From positions 9,339,781 to 9,403,780 of the forward strand of contig JAJKFL010000042.1 of NCBI GenBank assembly GCA_021186555.1: a DNA stretch of 64,000 nucleotides, written 5' to 3'. The position numbers and the translations under genes were made by a program. Shown piece after piece: positions 44,481 through 55,139 of the stretch. Position 1 is the first letter of the stretch. Every line of letters begins with the position of its first letter. Below the pieces are notes generated by a model. The model made no database searches. It saw nothing but the letters and a program-made list of their open reading frames with translations, and was not told the origin of the DNA. The stretch comes from Reticulitermes speratus. Lineage: Eukaryota; Arthropoda; Insecta; Blattodea; Rhinotermitidae.

Positions 44481-45229
44481 CAATTCGAAGCTAAACACCC
44501 TGAGCTACTATCAGCGTCTTTAAATAAACCATAAATAAATAAATACACGCATAAATTCCAGCATTATATATGGCAATACAACCTAAAGTTAGAACCCTTA
44601 TTATCAATGTATCTCGTCGCTGATAAATTTAACAGCCATTTCTTCTAATAATGTTCTATTTCTCGCTGTATTTAGCCTTGTCAGCTGCGGAAGTAAGCGC
44701 ATTCAACCATACGGTTCCTCACATTCCATAAGTCGGAAAGTTGAAGGTCGAAGGCACAGAAGTAGAAGGCTCGTTTCGGCTAGAAGCGCCACCAATTATT
44801 ATTATTATTACCATGTACGTCATCAAACTGGTTACGTTTACTAATACATATACGTATATATGCACTGGCCTATATGTATGCAACTTTCAATTTAAGGGTG
44901 AGCCTACAATTGTCACAATAATTCTCGTATATCCTAGAAGTGTAATGTAATAAATGTGGACACTCCTTAAAAAAAAAGGACACGAGAGATGATTACGGCG
45001 GAAAGTAACCCAACTTACTGGATTGCTGTTAGAAAGGTGAGGCCAAGCGAGATGGCTGTAACCTTTTTTGTCAACACATTTGCTGCCACAGAGACAATGA
45101 ATGAATGAATGAATGAATGAATGATATTGCATCTTAGGATAATATGACCTGAATTAGGCTACTAATGACGGATCATTTGTGATGAATGGGTTTCTATTTT
45201 AACGCTAGCTACATGCATCTCTTAGGGGC
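44481..45229. other. intron; (GAAT)n at 45096-45123
   Basis: Seven GAAT units and an (ATT)n patch near 44797-44812. Otherwise unrecognised. Confidence 0.5.
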
Positions 45230-45536
45230 ACGCGGTGGCGCAGTCGATTGAGGCACTGCGCTACAAACCGGAACGTCGCGGGTTCGATTCCCGATGGTGT
45301 CACTGGAAGTTTTCATTGACATAATCGTTTCGGTCGCACTACGGCCCTGGGGTCGACTCAGCCTCTAACAGAAATGAGCACCAGGAATCTTTCGTGGGGG
45401 GTAAAGGCGGCCGGTGCGTAGGGCTGACAACCTTACCACCTTCATGTGCCGATTGTCTAAAAACCTGGGAGCCTCGACCTCCTGGAGCCCTAAGGGCCTG
45501 CCAAGGCCTGTAATGGGATTGCTTTACCTTTTACAA
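45230..45536 (+). mobile_element. SINE family D, full copy
   Basis: 'gcacgcggtggcgcagtcg', ggttcgattcccgatgg (45283-45299), through 'gcctgtaatgggattgc' at 45507. It contains a duplicated 'aagggcctgcc aaggcctg' near its end. Confidence 0.85.
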
Positions 45537-45639
45537 GCACCTCTTTCAGACCTTTCAATCAACAAGCAATACACGACAATAAATTCTGTTCCTTGGACCT
45601 CGTTATAACGAACGTTTCCTGGAGCACAAATTTAACGTA

Positions 45640-45735
45640 ACACGTATTTTAAAACTCAGTTCCTAACACGCAGTCAGTACATTGCGTCTCCATTATAAAG
45701 ACCAACCGATTAATGTTGTGTCGGGGAATAATGCA
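45640..45735 (-). repeat. partial inverted monomer of the 114-bp family
   Basis: 'ctcagttcctaacacgcag', 'ctccattataaagaccaac' and 'gattaatgttgtgtcggg'. Confidence 0.5.
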
Positions 45736-46054
45736 CAAAAGCTTCTTCTTACCATCAACAAAACTCACTCAGCGATAAGGATCGTCTTCAACCACTGCAT
45801 TTGACCGTCTCGGGACATACATTATTGCATTCTGTTACTTGTACCCGCCTTGCACGGTAATTTCAGTCCACAATACATCTCGAATTCTTGAAATTGTTAG
45901 TCGTGATGAAGGCTCAATTGTCAAGTTCACGTCCCCCACTGTCTCTGCACTTCACACAAATTCTCGAATTTCCAATATCACTTCAAAATTAAATTGCGTT
46001 ACTCGAATATCAAAGACCGCCATTTTGTATTTTGCTCTGAATCGTGGGCAAGGC
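45736..46054. other. intron sequence before the LINE
   Basis: The open frame of the LINE extends by chance upstream to 45994; residues before about 24 do not resemble reverse transcriptase. Confidence 0.45.
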
Positions 46055-47371
46055 ACTGCGAAGGACATGCACGTAGGAATAGTCTTATTCCGAATGAGCA
46101 ATTCGGTTTCCGAAAACGTCATTCAACCGTTGCGCAACTGGCACGAATTGTTGACCACATCACGCATGGGTATAATATCAACAAACATACGGGCATGGTA
46201 CTGTTGGATATAGAAAAGGCGTACGATACAGTATGGACCCGGGGTCTGCTCAGCAAACTCATCAAATACAACTTCCCGGCATATCTAATCGCCTTTCTCC
46301 ATTCATACCTCACAGACCGCTCATTTGTGGTGGTCGTAGACGGAGCACCTTCTTCCTGTAGAATACAACTAGCCGGGCTCCCGCAGGGAGCTGTCCTATC
46401 TCCCATTCTTTTTACGTTATACATATCTGATATTCCACGCATCCCACATGTCCAACTGGCTCTCTATGCAGACGATACAGCACTACTCACGCAGTCCTGG
46501 CGCACGGATACTATCACTCGCAGGCTCAACATAGCAGTGGACCGGATCATAAAGTACTTCACGAGATGGCGGCTCCGGGTAAATACCACCAAGACGGAAG
46601 CTATCATTTTCACCAAGAGAAGGCCACTACCCCCTGCAAGACTCTGTATAGATGAACAGGAGATTCCATGGTCAACCGAAGTCAAATACTTGGGACTACA
46701 TTTAACTCCTACTCTTACCTTCACAACGCACGTCAGGAGAACGTCTCACACTGCGCTAGGCTACTTGGCGAACGTATTTCCCCTCCTAGCCAGGGATTCC
46801 ACGCTAACAGTGAACACAAAGCTTCAGCTGTACCGGGCTTCTATCAGATCTACACTAACATACGCGGCCCCAGTCTGGTGTTCAACCAGCGCTACAAACT
46901 TTCGCACCCTTCAAACAGTACAAAACAAATGTTTACGGGTTATCTCGAACTCTCCTCGTAACACTCCCATACCCCTCCTCCATAGTACCTTAGGAGTTGA
47001 CGCTCTTCAAACATGTGTCCATCATCTCGCAGAGAGGTTTTATACCCACTGCCTGCATCATCCGAATCCATTGATTGGCGACATAGGAAACTACTCTCTC
47101 CATGAACTTATGGACATGTATAGGCGATATAAACACAAACGGACTAAACATATGCTGCTCTAAATAGAGCGACTTTGATGGTAGTGTTTTTTTGGGTGCT
47201 ACAACCTACTTTTCACTACAGCTCCACATCAAGGTATTGTATACATCACAGTCACTTGAGTTTATAATTTTTTTAATTCAAAGGAAGTTGGTGTAAGGAA
47301 CAACTTGATACCTGTAAGAAGAGTCTCGATGTATTAAACCAACAAAGAAAATAAAGCTTAATATTTAAAAA
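46055..47371 (+). CDS. 5'-truncated Jockey-like LINE, open reverse-transcriptase frame
   Basis: Open to the stop at 47161-47163. It carries the non-LTR reverse transcriptase in order: fingers motif IPNEQFGFRKRHST (46087 on), palm motif MVLLDIEKAYDTVW with the first catalytic aspartate, LPQGAVLSPILF, the catalytic YADDTALL, KTEAIIF, YLGLHL, and thumb/tail NFRTLQTVQNKCLRVI, typical of Jockey-clade ORF2. The apurinic endonuclease and the first fingers segment are missing, so ORF2 is roughly half its usual ~900 residues and cannot start its own mobilisation. The 3' UTR runs to an aataaa at 47351 and a short A run at about 47371. It lies antisense within the 54-kb host intron. The frame kept open over 389 codons suggests a fairly recent insertion. 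Confidence 0.85.
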
Positions 47372-47924
47372 ACGCCATCTGTTAAGTTAATGCCACGAGT
47401 CTCACACACACATCGAATTTGAGTTCCACCATGAATACGCGAATAGATATTAGCTATTTGTGACCGTAAATTCTTATAAAGCTTTGCGTATTATGAAGTT
47501 ATTTCAGCTTCGATGTTCAGGAAAAGTATAGCTGTTTATTCTGAGAACTGAAACTAACAAATGCTCTAGCTAGGAGAAAGCAATGCTACCGTAACATCAA
47601 ACCAAGTGATGTATGACGACCAAAATATTTCATACGGTTCCTATTTGTTGTTCTACATTTTAAAAGCAAAAAACACCTCAAAAGGTGCATATTTTTTGAA
47701 CATCTACTACCATACATGTTTTCAGGATCCTGCTTTGTCACTAGCAACACTACCACCTCACAAGTTCGTGCGTCAAAAATTGTGTTATTAACGACTGTAC
47801 GAACTACTAACAGAAAGTATGCGTGGCCTTCAACGGCATAGACGTCCACCAAAGTTTATCCAAATTCCCTCAGCGGTTCTCGAAATTCAATATTGAGACA
47901 GAGAAGACCAGTCCTATGTGTGAT
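47372..47924. other. intron, nothing recognised
   Basis: Short frames at 47586-47852 on both strands without signature. Confidence 0.4.
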
Positions 47925-48500
47925 TAAGAGAACACATGACAAGATTACACAAGATATGCAATGTACGTTTAACGTAATATTGAGGCGCGTTCGCGTAACC
48001 ATTGTTGCCGTAGAAAAGCAATAAGTATTACATATTCTGAGAGTGTGCCTGTGGCCGTAGTTATCCAGCACGCAAAGCGCATGCGCCGTATTATATTGTG
48101 GCCTGTCTGGCTGTACCGTATTTTTCCACATTATCTCACAAACGGCACGATTTTCGGGAAAAGTATTGAACATAAAGTGTGTGTTCTGATTTTATCTACA
48201 ACTTTTGTCTGAAACATTTTTCATTATAAGAAGAATTCAGCCAGATATTGTCATAAATGTACATAGGTCTTCATGTAAAGTACCTGTTATTCTTGTCAGA
48301 TTTTAATCCAACTTGGATTTTCTCGACAGAGTTTCGAAAAATACTCAAATATCAAATTTCACGAGAATCCGTCCAGTGGGAGCCGAGTTGTTCCATGCGG
48401 AAAGACAAGAGGGATAGAGAAACAGCGAGACAGACGGACGGACAGACCTGACGAAGCTAATAGTCGCTTTTCAAAATTTCGCGAAACACACTAACTAGCA
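47925..48500 (+). repeat. dispersed repeat family G, copy 1
   Basis: About 570 bp shared, in the same order, with 62210-62890: 'ttgaggcgcgttcgcgtaac', 'gttgccgtagaaaagcaata', 'cgcaaagcgcatgcgccgta', 'atccgtccagtgggagcc', 'tagtcgcttttc'. Type unknown; no terminal repeats or transposase found. Confidence 0.75.
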
Positions 48501-48547
48501 GTCTTTAAATATTTAATGCAATGTCGGTCATGTGTGAAGAAGATGGG

Positions 48548-49340
48548 ATAGCTCAGTACTGATAGCGGGCCGCACCATAGCTCAGTACTGATAGCGGGCC
48601 GCACCATAGCTCAGTACTGATAGCGGGCCGCACCATAGCTCAGTACTGATAGCGGGCCACGCCATAGCTCAGTACTGATAGCGGGCCACGCCATAGCTCA
48701 GTACTGATAGCGGGCCACGCCATAGCTCAGTACTGATAGCGGGCCGCTTCATAGCTCAGTACTGATAGCGGGCCGCACCATAGCTCAGTACTGATAGCGG
48801 GCCGCACCATAGCTCAGTACTGATAGCGGGCCGCACCATAGCTCAGTACTGATAGCGGGCCACGCCATAGCTCAGTACTGATAGCGGGCCGCGCCATAGC
48901 TCAGTACTGATAGCGGGCCACGCCATAGCTCAGTACTGATAGCGGGCCGCTTCATAGCTCAGTACTGATAGCGAGCCGCACCATAGCTCAGTACTGATAG
49001 CGGGCCGCACCATAGCTCAGTACTGATAGCGGGCCGCACCATAGCTCAGTACTGATAGCGGGCCGCACCATAGCTCAGTACTGATAGCGGGCCACGCCAT
49101 AGCTCAGTACTGATAGCGGGCCGCACCATAGCTCAGTACTGATAGCGGGCCGCACCATAGCTCAGTACTGATAGCGGGCCGCACCATAGCTCAGTACTGA
49201 TAGCGGGCCGCACCATAGCTCAGTACTGATAGCGGGCCGCACCATAGCTCAGTACTGATAGCGGGCCACGCCATAGCTCAGTACTGATAGCGGGCCGCGC
49301 CATAGCTCAGTACTGATAGCGGGCCGCGCCATAGCTCAGT
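48548..49340 (+). repeat. 29-bp minisatellite derived from a SINE B head, about 27 copies
   Basis: Unit of 29 bp (48551 to 48580) holding catagctcagtactgatagc and gggccgc(a/g)c. Two interleaved unit variants differ at the gcac/acgc/gctt positions and follow higher-order patterns. The last unit runs into a SINE B body at 49340, and 'ggccgcgccatagctcag' aligns with the SINE B head 'ggccgtgccatggctcag'. Each unit thus repeats a tRNA A-box-like TAGCTCAGTACTG. Confidence 0.95.
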
Positions 49341-49480
49341 CAGATCTTCCCAGGCCACTCCATGTGGAATTTTTGGTGGACAAAGTGGCATTGAGACATG
49401 TTTTACTTCGAATACTTCAGTCTTCTCCTGTTAGTATCATTCCACCAATGCTCCATACTCATACTCCACTATCACCGCCG
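49340..49480 (+). mobile_element. SINE family B body continuing from the array
   Basis: 'cactccatgtggaatttttg', 'gacaaagtggcattgagac', 'cattccaccaatgctcc' in order; B box lost. Confidence 0.75.
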
Positions 49481-49539
49481 ATACATAAACTTATCAACTG
49501 ACAAACTTGTCAAATAAAACATTTTTCCGTCCCTCTCAG

Positions 49540-49775
49540 TACAGCGACTAGGCTACGGGTTCGACAACAGAAGATTCCCAGAAAAGACGTCCAGGCCGAC
49601 TCTGGGGCCCACGCAACCCCCTACCGCGGGCTATTTTCCAGGAGATAAAACGGCCGGGGAGTAAGTCCAACAGCTCAAGTGCCAAGGTCAAGAACGCGTG
49701 GAGATATAACCCCACTCTCCGTTACGTCTTCACGAAGTGGCGTTTAATTAAGTACAGCGGCAACTTTACCTTAGA
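49540..49775 (+). mobile_element. SINE family C copy
   Basis: 'cgactaggctacgggttcg', 'gtccaggccgactctgggg', 'gataaaacggccggggag', 'aacgcgtggagatataacc'. Confidence 0.7.
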
Positions 49776-50459
49776 CTTTAATATGTGACCTGTGGACTAG
49801 ACGTGATCTTGATTTCTCTTTAGTTTCTTAAAAAGGCAGGGATGCCTTATGAGCAACATACAGTAATGCCATTACGTTTCGAGCTATAAGTCAATTGGAA
49901 ATCTTTGAACTTTCTCCATCACAACAAACGGTCTGACAAACGCGGTCAATGAAGAAAATAAAACACTATGAACCTACATATAAAACAACAATAGCGCCAT
50001 TTAATTACAAGAATGCTACATTACGTGTTCCATTACTGTTACGTTTTCTTCAGACTTCGACGTCCACTTATAGAGTTACAACAATCATATTATCTGTTTG
50101 AAGAATTAAATTGCTCTAAAGACGTTTCTATGCCATTGTAGACCAGATGTTCCAGTTATAACACAATATAACAGGCACCTCGCAATGTATTGTGAGTCCA
50201 AACAGAATGGAACAGAGGATGAGCGGTTCACAAGTGCAAATCACAGAACCAAATCCGTCAAGCACGTCATCGAGTTACTGTGCTAATGTAGGTGTAATTA
50301 AATTGGTTACTTCCGTATAATTATCTTCCGCATCCCTAAATAGTTGAACAGATGAGAGACAAGTTAAGTCTGAAAGTTTTAAAATAATCTGACTTATGGA
50401 ACGGACACAAATATCGGACTTCCTCCAAAGTACAGGTTTTACACGCGTTCACATAATCG
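49776..50459. other. intron, nothing recognised
   Basis: No family or frame named. Confidence 0.4.
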
Positions 50460-50830
50460 CGAAAAGCGCCTATTAGCTAAGTCATGACAGTCTGTCTGTC
50501 TGTCCGCATGTATCAGAGCGGCTCCCACTGGACGAATTTCCGTAAAATCTGATACTGGGGGCTTCTACGAAAATCCGTCGAGAAAATCCACATTTGGTTA
50601 AAGTCGGACAAAAATATAGGACACTTTACATAAAGACCACAGTAGGTTTCATTGTTGCCGGCGACATAAATTCGCCGTAAAAGCATTGTTGTGCAACACT
50701 CAATATTGTTATACCGTTGACAGTTACATGTACCTCAAGAACACACAACGCATTGTTGCTTTTCCACTGCAACAATGGTTACGGGAACGCGCCACAATGT
50801 TACGTTATACAAATACTGCCTATAATGCTA
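50460..50830 (-). repeat. dispersed repeat family G, inverted copy
   Basis: Complement of 'aatagtcgctttt', 'ccgtccagtgggagccg', 'gattttctcgacgg', 'aaagtgtcctatatttttg' and, further on, 'gcgcgttcccgtaaccattg'. About 100 bp of the middle differs from copies 1 and 3. Confidence 0.65.
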
Positions 50831-50904
50831 ATTTTGTTTTTATTTTTTCAACACGAGGTGTCGGAAACTGGCTGACTTCTATCAAGTCAAAGAAAAATTC
50901 GCTA

Positions 50905-51112
50905 CGGGGTGGACGGTCCGGGGATCGAATCCCGGTGGGGTTGAGATTTTTCGCAGCCGTCCAGACCGGCCGTGGGGCCCACCCAGTCTCCTACAAAATG
51001 AGTACCGGGTTTCTTTCTTCTAGTGCCAGGGTTAAAGAAAGAGTAAAGATATACCTATGCTCCCCCTCTGGGCCTTCATGGCCTGTTCTAGGGAGAACTT
51101 TAACTTTACCAA
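50905..51112 (+). mobile_element. SINE family C copy
   Basis: 'gggtggacggtccggggatc', B box ggatcgaatcccggtgg, 'cagtctcctacaaaatgagt', 'gcctgttctagggagaac'. The A-box end is missing. Confidence 0.8.
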
Positions 51113-51214
51113 AGGATAATAAAAGACATGTAATTCAATTCAATTTCGAAAACCACGAAAGAGACCTAAATGTCTCGGCTGTCGCTCCAGCTATACAAAA
51201 CACGTGATCTGTTC

Positions 51215-51300
51215 ACGTGTGTCCGAACGTGGCGGTCAGGTGGGTGGCACACTTGCGTCGTATTCCGGAGGTGCTGGGTTCAAACCTCTACTCGGAACCC
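51215..51300 (+). mobile_element. tRNA-like SINE head
   Basis: 'ggtcaggtgggtggcacac' and 'ggtgctgggttcaaacc' are spaced as A and B boxes. A second, weaker example lies at 12905-12965. Body not identified. Confidence 0.4.
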
Positions 51301-51489
51301 GACTACGTTAACTTGAGTTTCTGTTGCGTCTCTTCGTAACCGCTAGCAAATACCGCCACGGTATCTCAAACCTGGCCACGGATACTTGCACTACCCTTTA
51401 CAGTTCAGCATTTATTCAATCCACCATACAAGGGTACACAGTCAGAGATGATGACAACGACATTAGCCCTTCTAAAACCCAATGGTTAC

Positions 51490-51970
51490 TTTACGTAAAA
51501 CCACGTCTGCCCACACAGTGTATTTATGTGTTTTGTGTGGATCTCAGAACAAACGATTATTTCCCTATACAGCATTAACTGACTGGTTTTTATAACTGAG
51601 ACGGAGTGTGTTTACTGCGCGGTACGAACTGTATTTATGTGTTTTGTGTGGATCTCAGAACAAACAGCGATTATTTCACTGTACAGCATTAACTGACTGG
51701 TTTGTATAACTGAGACGGAGTGTGTTTACTGCGCGGTACGGACTGTATTTATGTGTTTTGTGTGGATCTCAGAACAAACAGCGATTATTTCACTGTACAA
51801 GCATTAACTGACTGGTTTGTATACTGAGACGGAGTGTGTTTACTGCGCGGTACGGACGTATTATGTGTATTGTGTGGATCTCAGAACAACAGATTATTTC
51901 ACTGTACAGCATAACTGACTGGTTTTTATAACTGAGACGGATGTGTTACTGCGCGTACGGACTGGATCTT
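51490..51970 (+). repeat. 114-bp minisatellite, second locus
   Basis: gcgcggtacg at 51617, 51731 and 51845, then a degenerate unit to 51960. Same unit as 34.0 kb, and like it opening with 'ctgcccacacag' and closing near 'ggatctt'. About 4 copies. Confidence 0.9.
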
Positions 51971-52782
51971 ATATAATTCAGGTTAATTTTCGTATACAAA
52001 GAGTTAAATAAATCATTAATAACAAAAAAACGTTGAGCCTCATTCCAAAGCCCTTCTTTTTTGACAGTAATTCCGAACAAATTCTAGCCTCAATTTTCTT
52101 GAGATCAGCAGTTGCTGCTTTATGAGTGCGTGTTATTCCAATGCGCCGTTACTTCTAACACACTTCGCACTATCAATTACAAACGAAAGCATGCATAAAT
52201 CAGAGCATTTAAGTGGATGATTAATACGATACAAATTGGCGATAATGTGGGCCTGTTGCCAAGTAATCGACACTCGTGCTACACTAATGAGCTGTATATT
52301 GTTCCTGGAGTCTGGGGTGTGGCTTCTTCATCTTTCCTTTGTTATTAATTAACTGATCTTGCAATACTGCAGGCCATCGATACCTGAATTGTATTCCTCC
52401 TGTTAGAAGCACGAGTCGCGAGATGAACGACTTAGTTGTGGGTGTTACTACCAATTATGAAGATCATTATTTAAATCGGGTCATCACGAAGTAAACAGGA
52501 CTGCACACGACAGGCCTGTTTCGGATCTGTACCACGATACTGGTAAACTTACATTACCGGTGGCGGGCGTGACGTAAGGCAGACAAAAGGGTGGAAATTT
52601 TGGATGTCACGAAACTGAAAGGAAGTTGGACACATGTAGCAAAAACCAATTTATCGGCAGCTTCTAGCGCTACTTATTAGCGAAGTAAATACAACAGCAA
52701 ACATCAATTTGTTGCAGTCTTCACAGCGAGAAGACACATAAAACACGTGTAGATGTCCTAGCAGACTATGCTGAGAAATACT
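51971..52782. other. intron, nothing recognised
   Basis: No gene or family named. Confidence 0.4.
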
Positions 52783-52793
52783 AAACAGGTATT

Positions 52794-53029
52794 TTCTTTT
52801 ACATGGTGAAGGGCCCCGCAGCAGATGCTACGGACGCACCACAGCCTTAAGGCTTTTTGTGCAACCCTACGATGAAGATGAGCATTTTTTTTACCAAGTT
52901 TTACAAGCAATGGAGCACCAGTGGAATGAAATCGACAGGGGAAAACAGACAACACGGAGAAAAACCTGTCCCAGTGCCACTTTGTCCACCACAAACCACA
53001 CATGGACTGACCCGGGATCGAACCCGGGC
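52794..53029 (-). mobile_element. SINE family B copy with 11-bp duplication
   Basis: aaacaggtatt at 52783-52793 and 53030-53040. 5'-truncated in the head, ending at gggatcgaacccgggc. Confidence 0.85.
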
Positions 53030-53045
53030 AAACAGGTATTACTTA

Positions 53046-53291
53046 ATCAAGATTTCAGGCTTCCGCCGCGCTGTTGATGAGACCTGCGAACTTCTGGGAT
53101 ATTACGCAGCGTCGAGTGGTTAATCCTTTATCGACGTTTCGGAAGAACGTATCGGTCCCATCTTCAAGGATTAAGAAATCCAAGATTTCTTGACTTCTTT
53201 ATACTTGAAGATGGGACCGATACGTTTTCCCGAAACGTCGGTAAACGATTACCACTCGACGCTGTATAATATCCCAGAAGAGCGCAGATCT
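53046..53291. mobile_element. fold-back element with hammerhead-like pair, 13-bp flanking duplication
   Basis: caggtattactta flanks it at 53033-53045 and 53292-53304. Arms 53077-53170 and 53203-53293 mirror each other ('gacgtttcgg' and 'ccgaaacgtc' centred). On the plus strand TTGAAGA 53205-53211, stem GGGA…TCCC, GAAA 53232-53235, GTC 53237-53239. Full-length relative of 2994-3158. Confidence 0.75.
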
Positions 53292-53304
53292 CAGGTATTA
53301 CTTA

Positions 53305-54014
53305 AATTTACATGGATTTAATGTTAACCCGATTTCATACCAATTCTATATATGTTATACTTTGCTTTTCTACATAAACATGTATTTAGATAATTACAAA
53401 GTAACGTGCCACCCAAAAAAATGGAGGCATAAAGTTCCTCTGAAACGCTCGTACCTATCTACCAAACTCCACGGCGTCACAATTCAGAATACCGTAATCA
53501 TCAAACTCACCACCCCGGGAACCTCAAATACCGCAAGCAATCTAAAGACCAAAATATAAAGTTTATTCATATGAAACCTCCCGTGTCACAGGACCACCCC
53601 TTGTTGGTTGTCCTTGACTGCTTGTTCATTGCATTCGCAGAAAATGAAACCTGCTTGACACTGATTGGCTTAACCCTCACCGAGTGATGTACCGTGCTAT
53701 GGCACCACTAACAGCCACACACCATTTAATTTGAATTTTGAAGATGGTTTGATAATTCAAAACGTTCTTTTATATTACATTTTCAATAAAAATACTATTA
53801 CACGTTTAAAACAAAATGTGTATAGATCTAGACAATGAAGAGCTTTTAAAACTATATGTCAATGCCTGTTTAGAAAGACCAGTTACCACTACTACATGCT
53901 ACATATCGCAATTTCAGATGACCGCAAATTTTCAGTAAAAAAAAAAAAAACTCCTGGTGGCATCTCGCAAATTTAATGCAACTGATATACATGCACTCAT
54001 AGTCACAGTTCCTC
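53305..54014. other. intron, nothing recognised
   Basis: A run at 53937-53950. No gene or family named. Confidence 0.4.
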
Positions 54015-54017
54015 TAA

Positions 54018-54563
54018 AGCCGGGATTAGACGGCGCGTGGCTCGTCCAGTGACGTGACGTCACTTGCTCGGCCAACAGTTCGGAACAGAAAAGACAATCG
54101 ACAAAAGACGACGCGGCGCAGCTCGGCAAATGGAGGACTCAGCGGCCTTGCTCGGGTAGGTTCGGCTCGGCTTGTGGAATAAGTCGTGTTGTTCTATGAA
54201 CTTAAAAATGTCCTCGTTTGACCACTCCATTCTAGCCAATACCAATTGTGGGACAGAAAGTTTCACTCTTCGCGCACCCCGACAGCAGAAAACAAAGACC
54301 AGACCTAAGTGTATACAGGCTTGGACGAGACTGGCTTGGCGCGTAAACTGCAAGCGCCGTGTAGCTGCAAAAGCTGCCCGCGCCGAGTCCCTTTGAGGAT
54401 CGTGAAAAAAACCGCTTCTGAGGCGATCCAACGAGCCTCGCTCCACCAATCACACGCCGCGCCGCGCCAGGCCGGTTACACACCGCGTTTGAATACGATT
54501 CTTTGTCAGTGACGTCAGTTATGACGTAAAACGAGCCGAGCCACGCGCCGTCTAATCCCGGCT
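54018..54563 (-). mobile_element. PIF/Harbinger-like MITE carrying a MADF-like fragment
   Basis: Termini agccgggattagacggcgcg and its inverse (…gccgtctaatcccggct) are near-perfect inverted repeats of about 27 bp, flanked by TAA at 54015-54017 and 54564-54566, the 3-bp TWA target used by PIF/Harbinger elements. On the minus strand a frame from about 54236 reads MEWSNEDIFKFIEQHDLFHK, like the start of a MADF DNA-binding domain (usual form …F-I-E-L-Y-x-x-x-P-x-L-W). Harbinger elements do encode a MADF/Myb-like partner protein. The frame ends within 60 codons and lacks the rest of the domain, so it is a relic. GC content is clearly above the surroundings. Confidence 0.75.
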
Positions 54564-54835
54564 TAATATGTGTTACAGGCTCTAGGTGTCTCTCATAAGT
54601 GCATGACACCAGGCACCTTGAATCAGTCATGCAGAGCTACACAATACAGCTGTTGCTATTCAAACCAACTGATTATATCCTTCCTGTATTCTTTTGCCTG
54701 ACGACCGGGACTGATCCTCTACCCAAAAATATAATGTCTTAATTTTTATTTTGATAAGGACGATGGACAGAGACCAAAGACTGATCCCAGGTCTGACACA
54801 CCATCGTCACAATCGTACAGGACTGCAGTACTCAC

Positions 54836-54974
54836 CTGGGCCGTCTCGTCCTCCAGAGCACGCACCCTGGCCAGATCTCGTAGTCGCTCCCGGCGTCCTT
54901 CCGACAACTGCTCCAATCGGCGTGCGGCACGGTCCACCTCAGCGAACAGGCGCCGTGCTCTATCAGCAGACAGC
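54836..54974 (-). CDS. second visible exon of a puratrophin/PLEKHG4-like RhoGEF gene
   Basis: A 139-nt exon: one base completing a split codon, then 46 codons. Acceptor CTTATTTTTAG before 54974, with a branch-like CTTAAC upstream; donor CAG|GTGAGT after 54836. Peptide LSADRARRLFAEVDRAARRL, EQLSEGRRERLRDLARVRA, LEDETAQ: a charged amphipathic helix as in spectrin-type repeats. The incoming phase 2 fits the preceding exon (…EDV-AG + G = R), and the outgoing phase 0 fits the exon at 351-473. GC-rich against its intron. Transcribed right to left with an 8.0-kb intron before and 54.4 kb after. Confidence 0.8.
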
Positions 54975-55064
54975 CTAAAAATAAGAGCACCCTGTAGTTA
55001 AGCTTTTAAAACACACGGCTGTGGCTACACAGCGAAACTCGTATCAACAACAAGAAATACTACG

Positions 55065-55135
55065 TTTTGTTCACAGGTTGTATTTATGTGCTTCATGTGG
55101 GTCTCACAATAAACAGCCATTGTTTCCCTAAACAG
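55065..55135 (+). repeat. partial monomer of the 114-bp family
   Basis: 'ggttgtatttatgtgcttc', 'gtgggtctcacaataaacag'. Confidence 0.5.
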
Positions 55136-55139
55136 AGCC

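Noticed and set aside
48548-49340. CRISPR-like array
   Set aside because: Repeats are contiguous with no spacers, in an animal intron; the unit derives from a SINE.
54172-54630. Long overlapping frames around the Harbinger-like element
   Set aside because: Caused by the high GC content of the element; only the MADF-like stretch on the minus strand has family resemblance.
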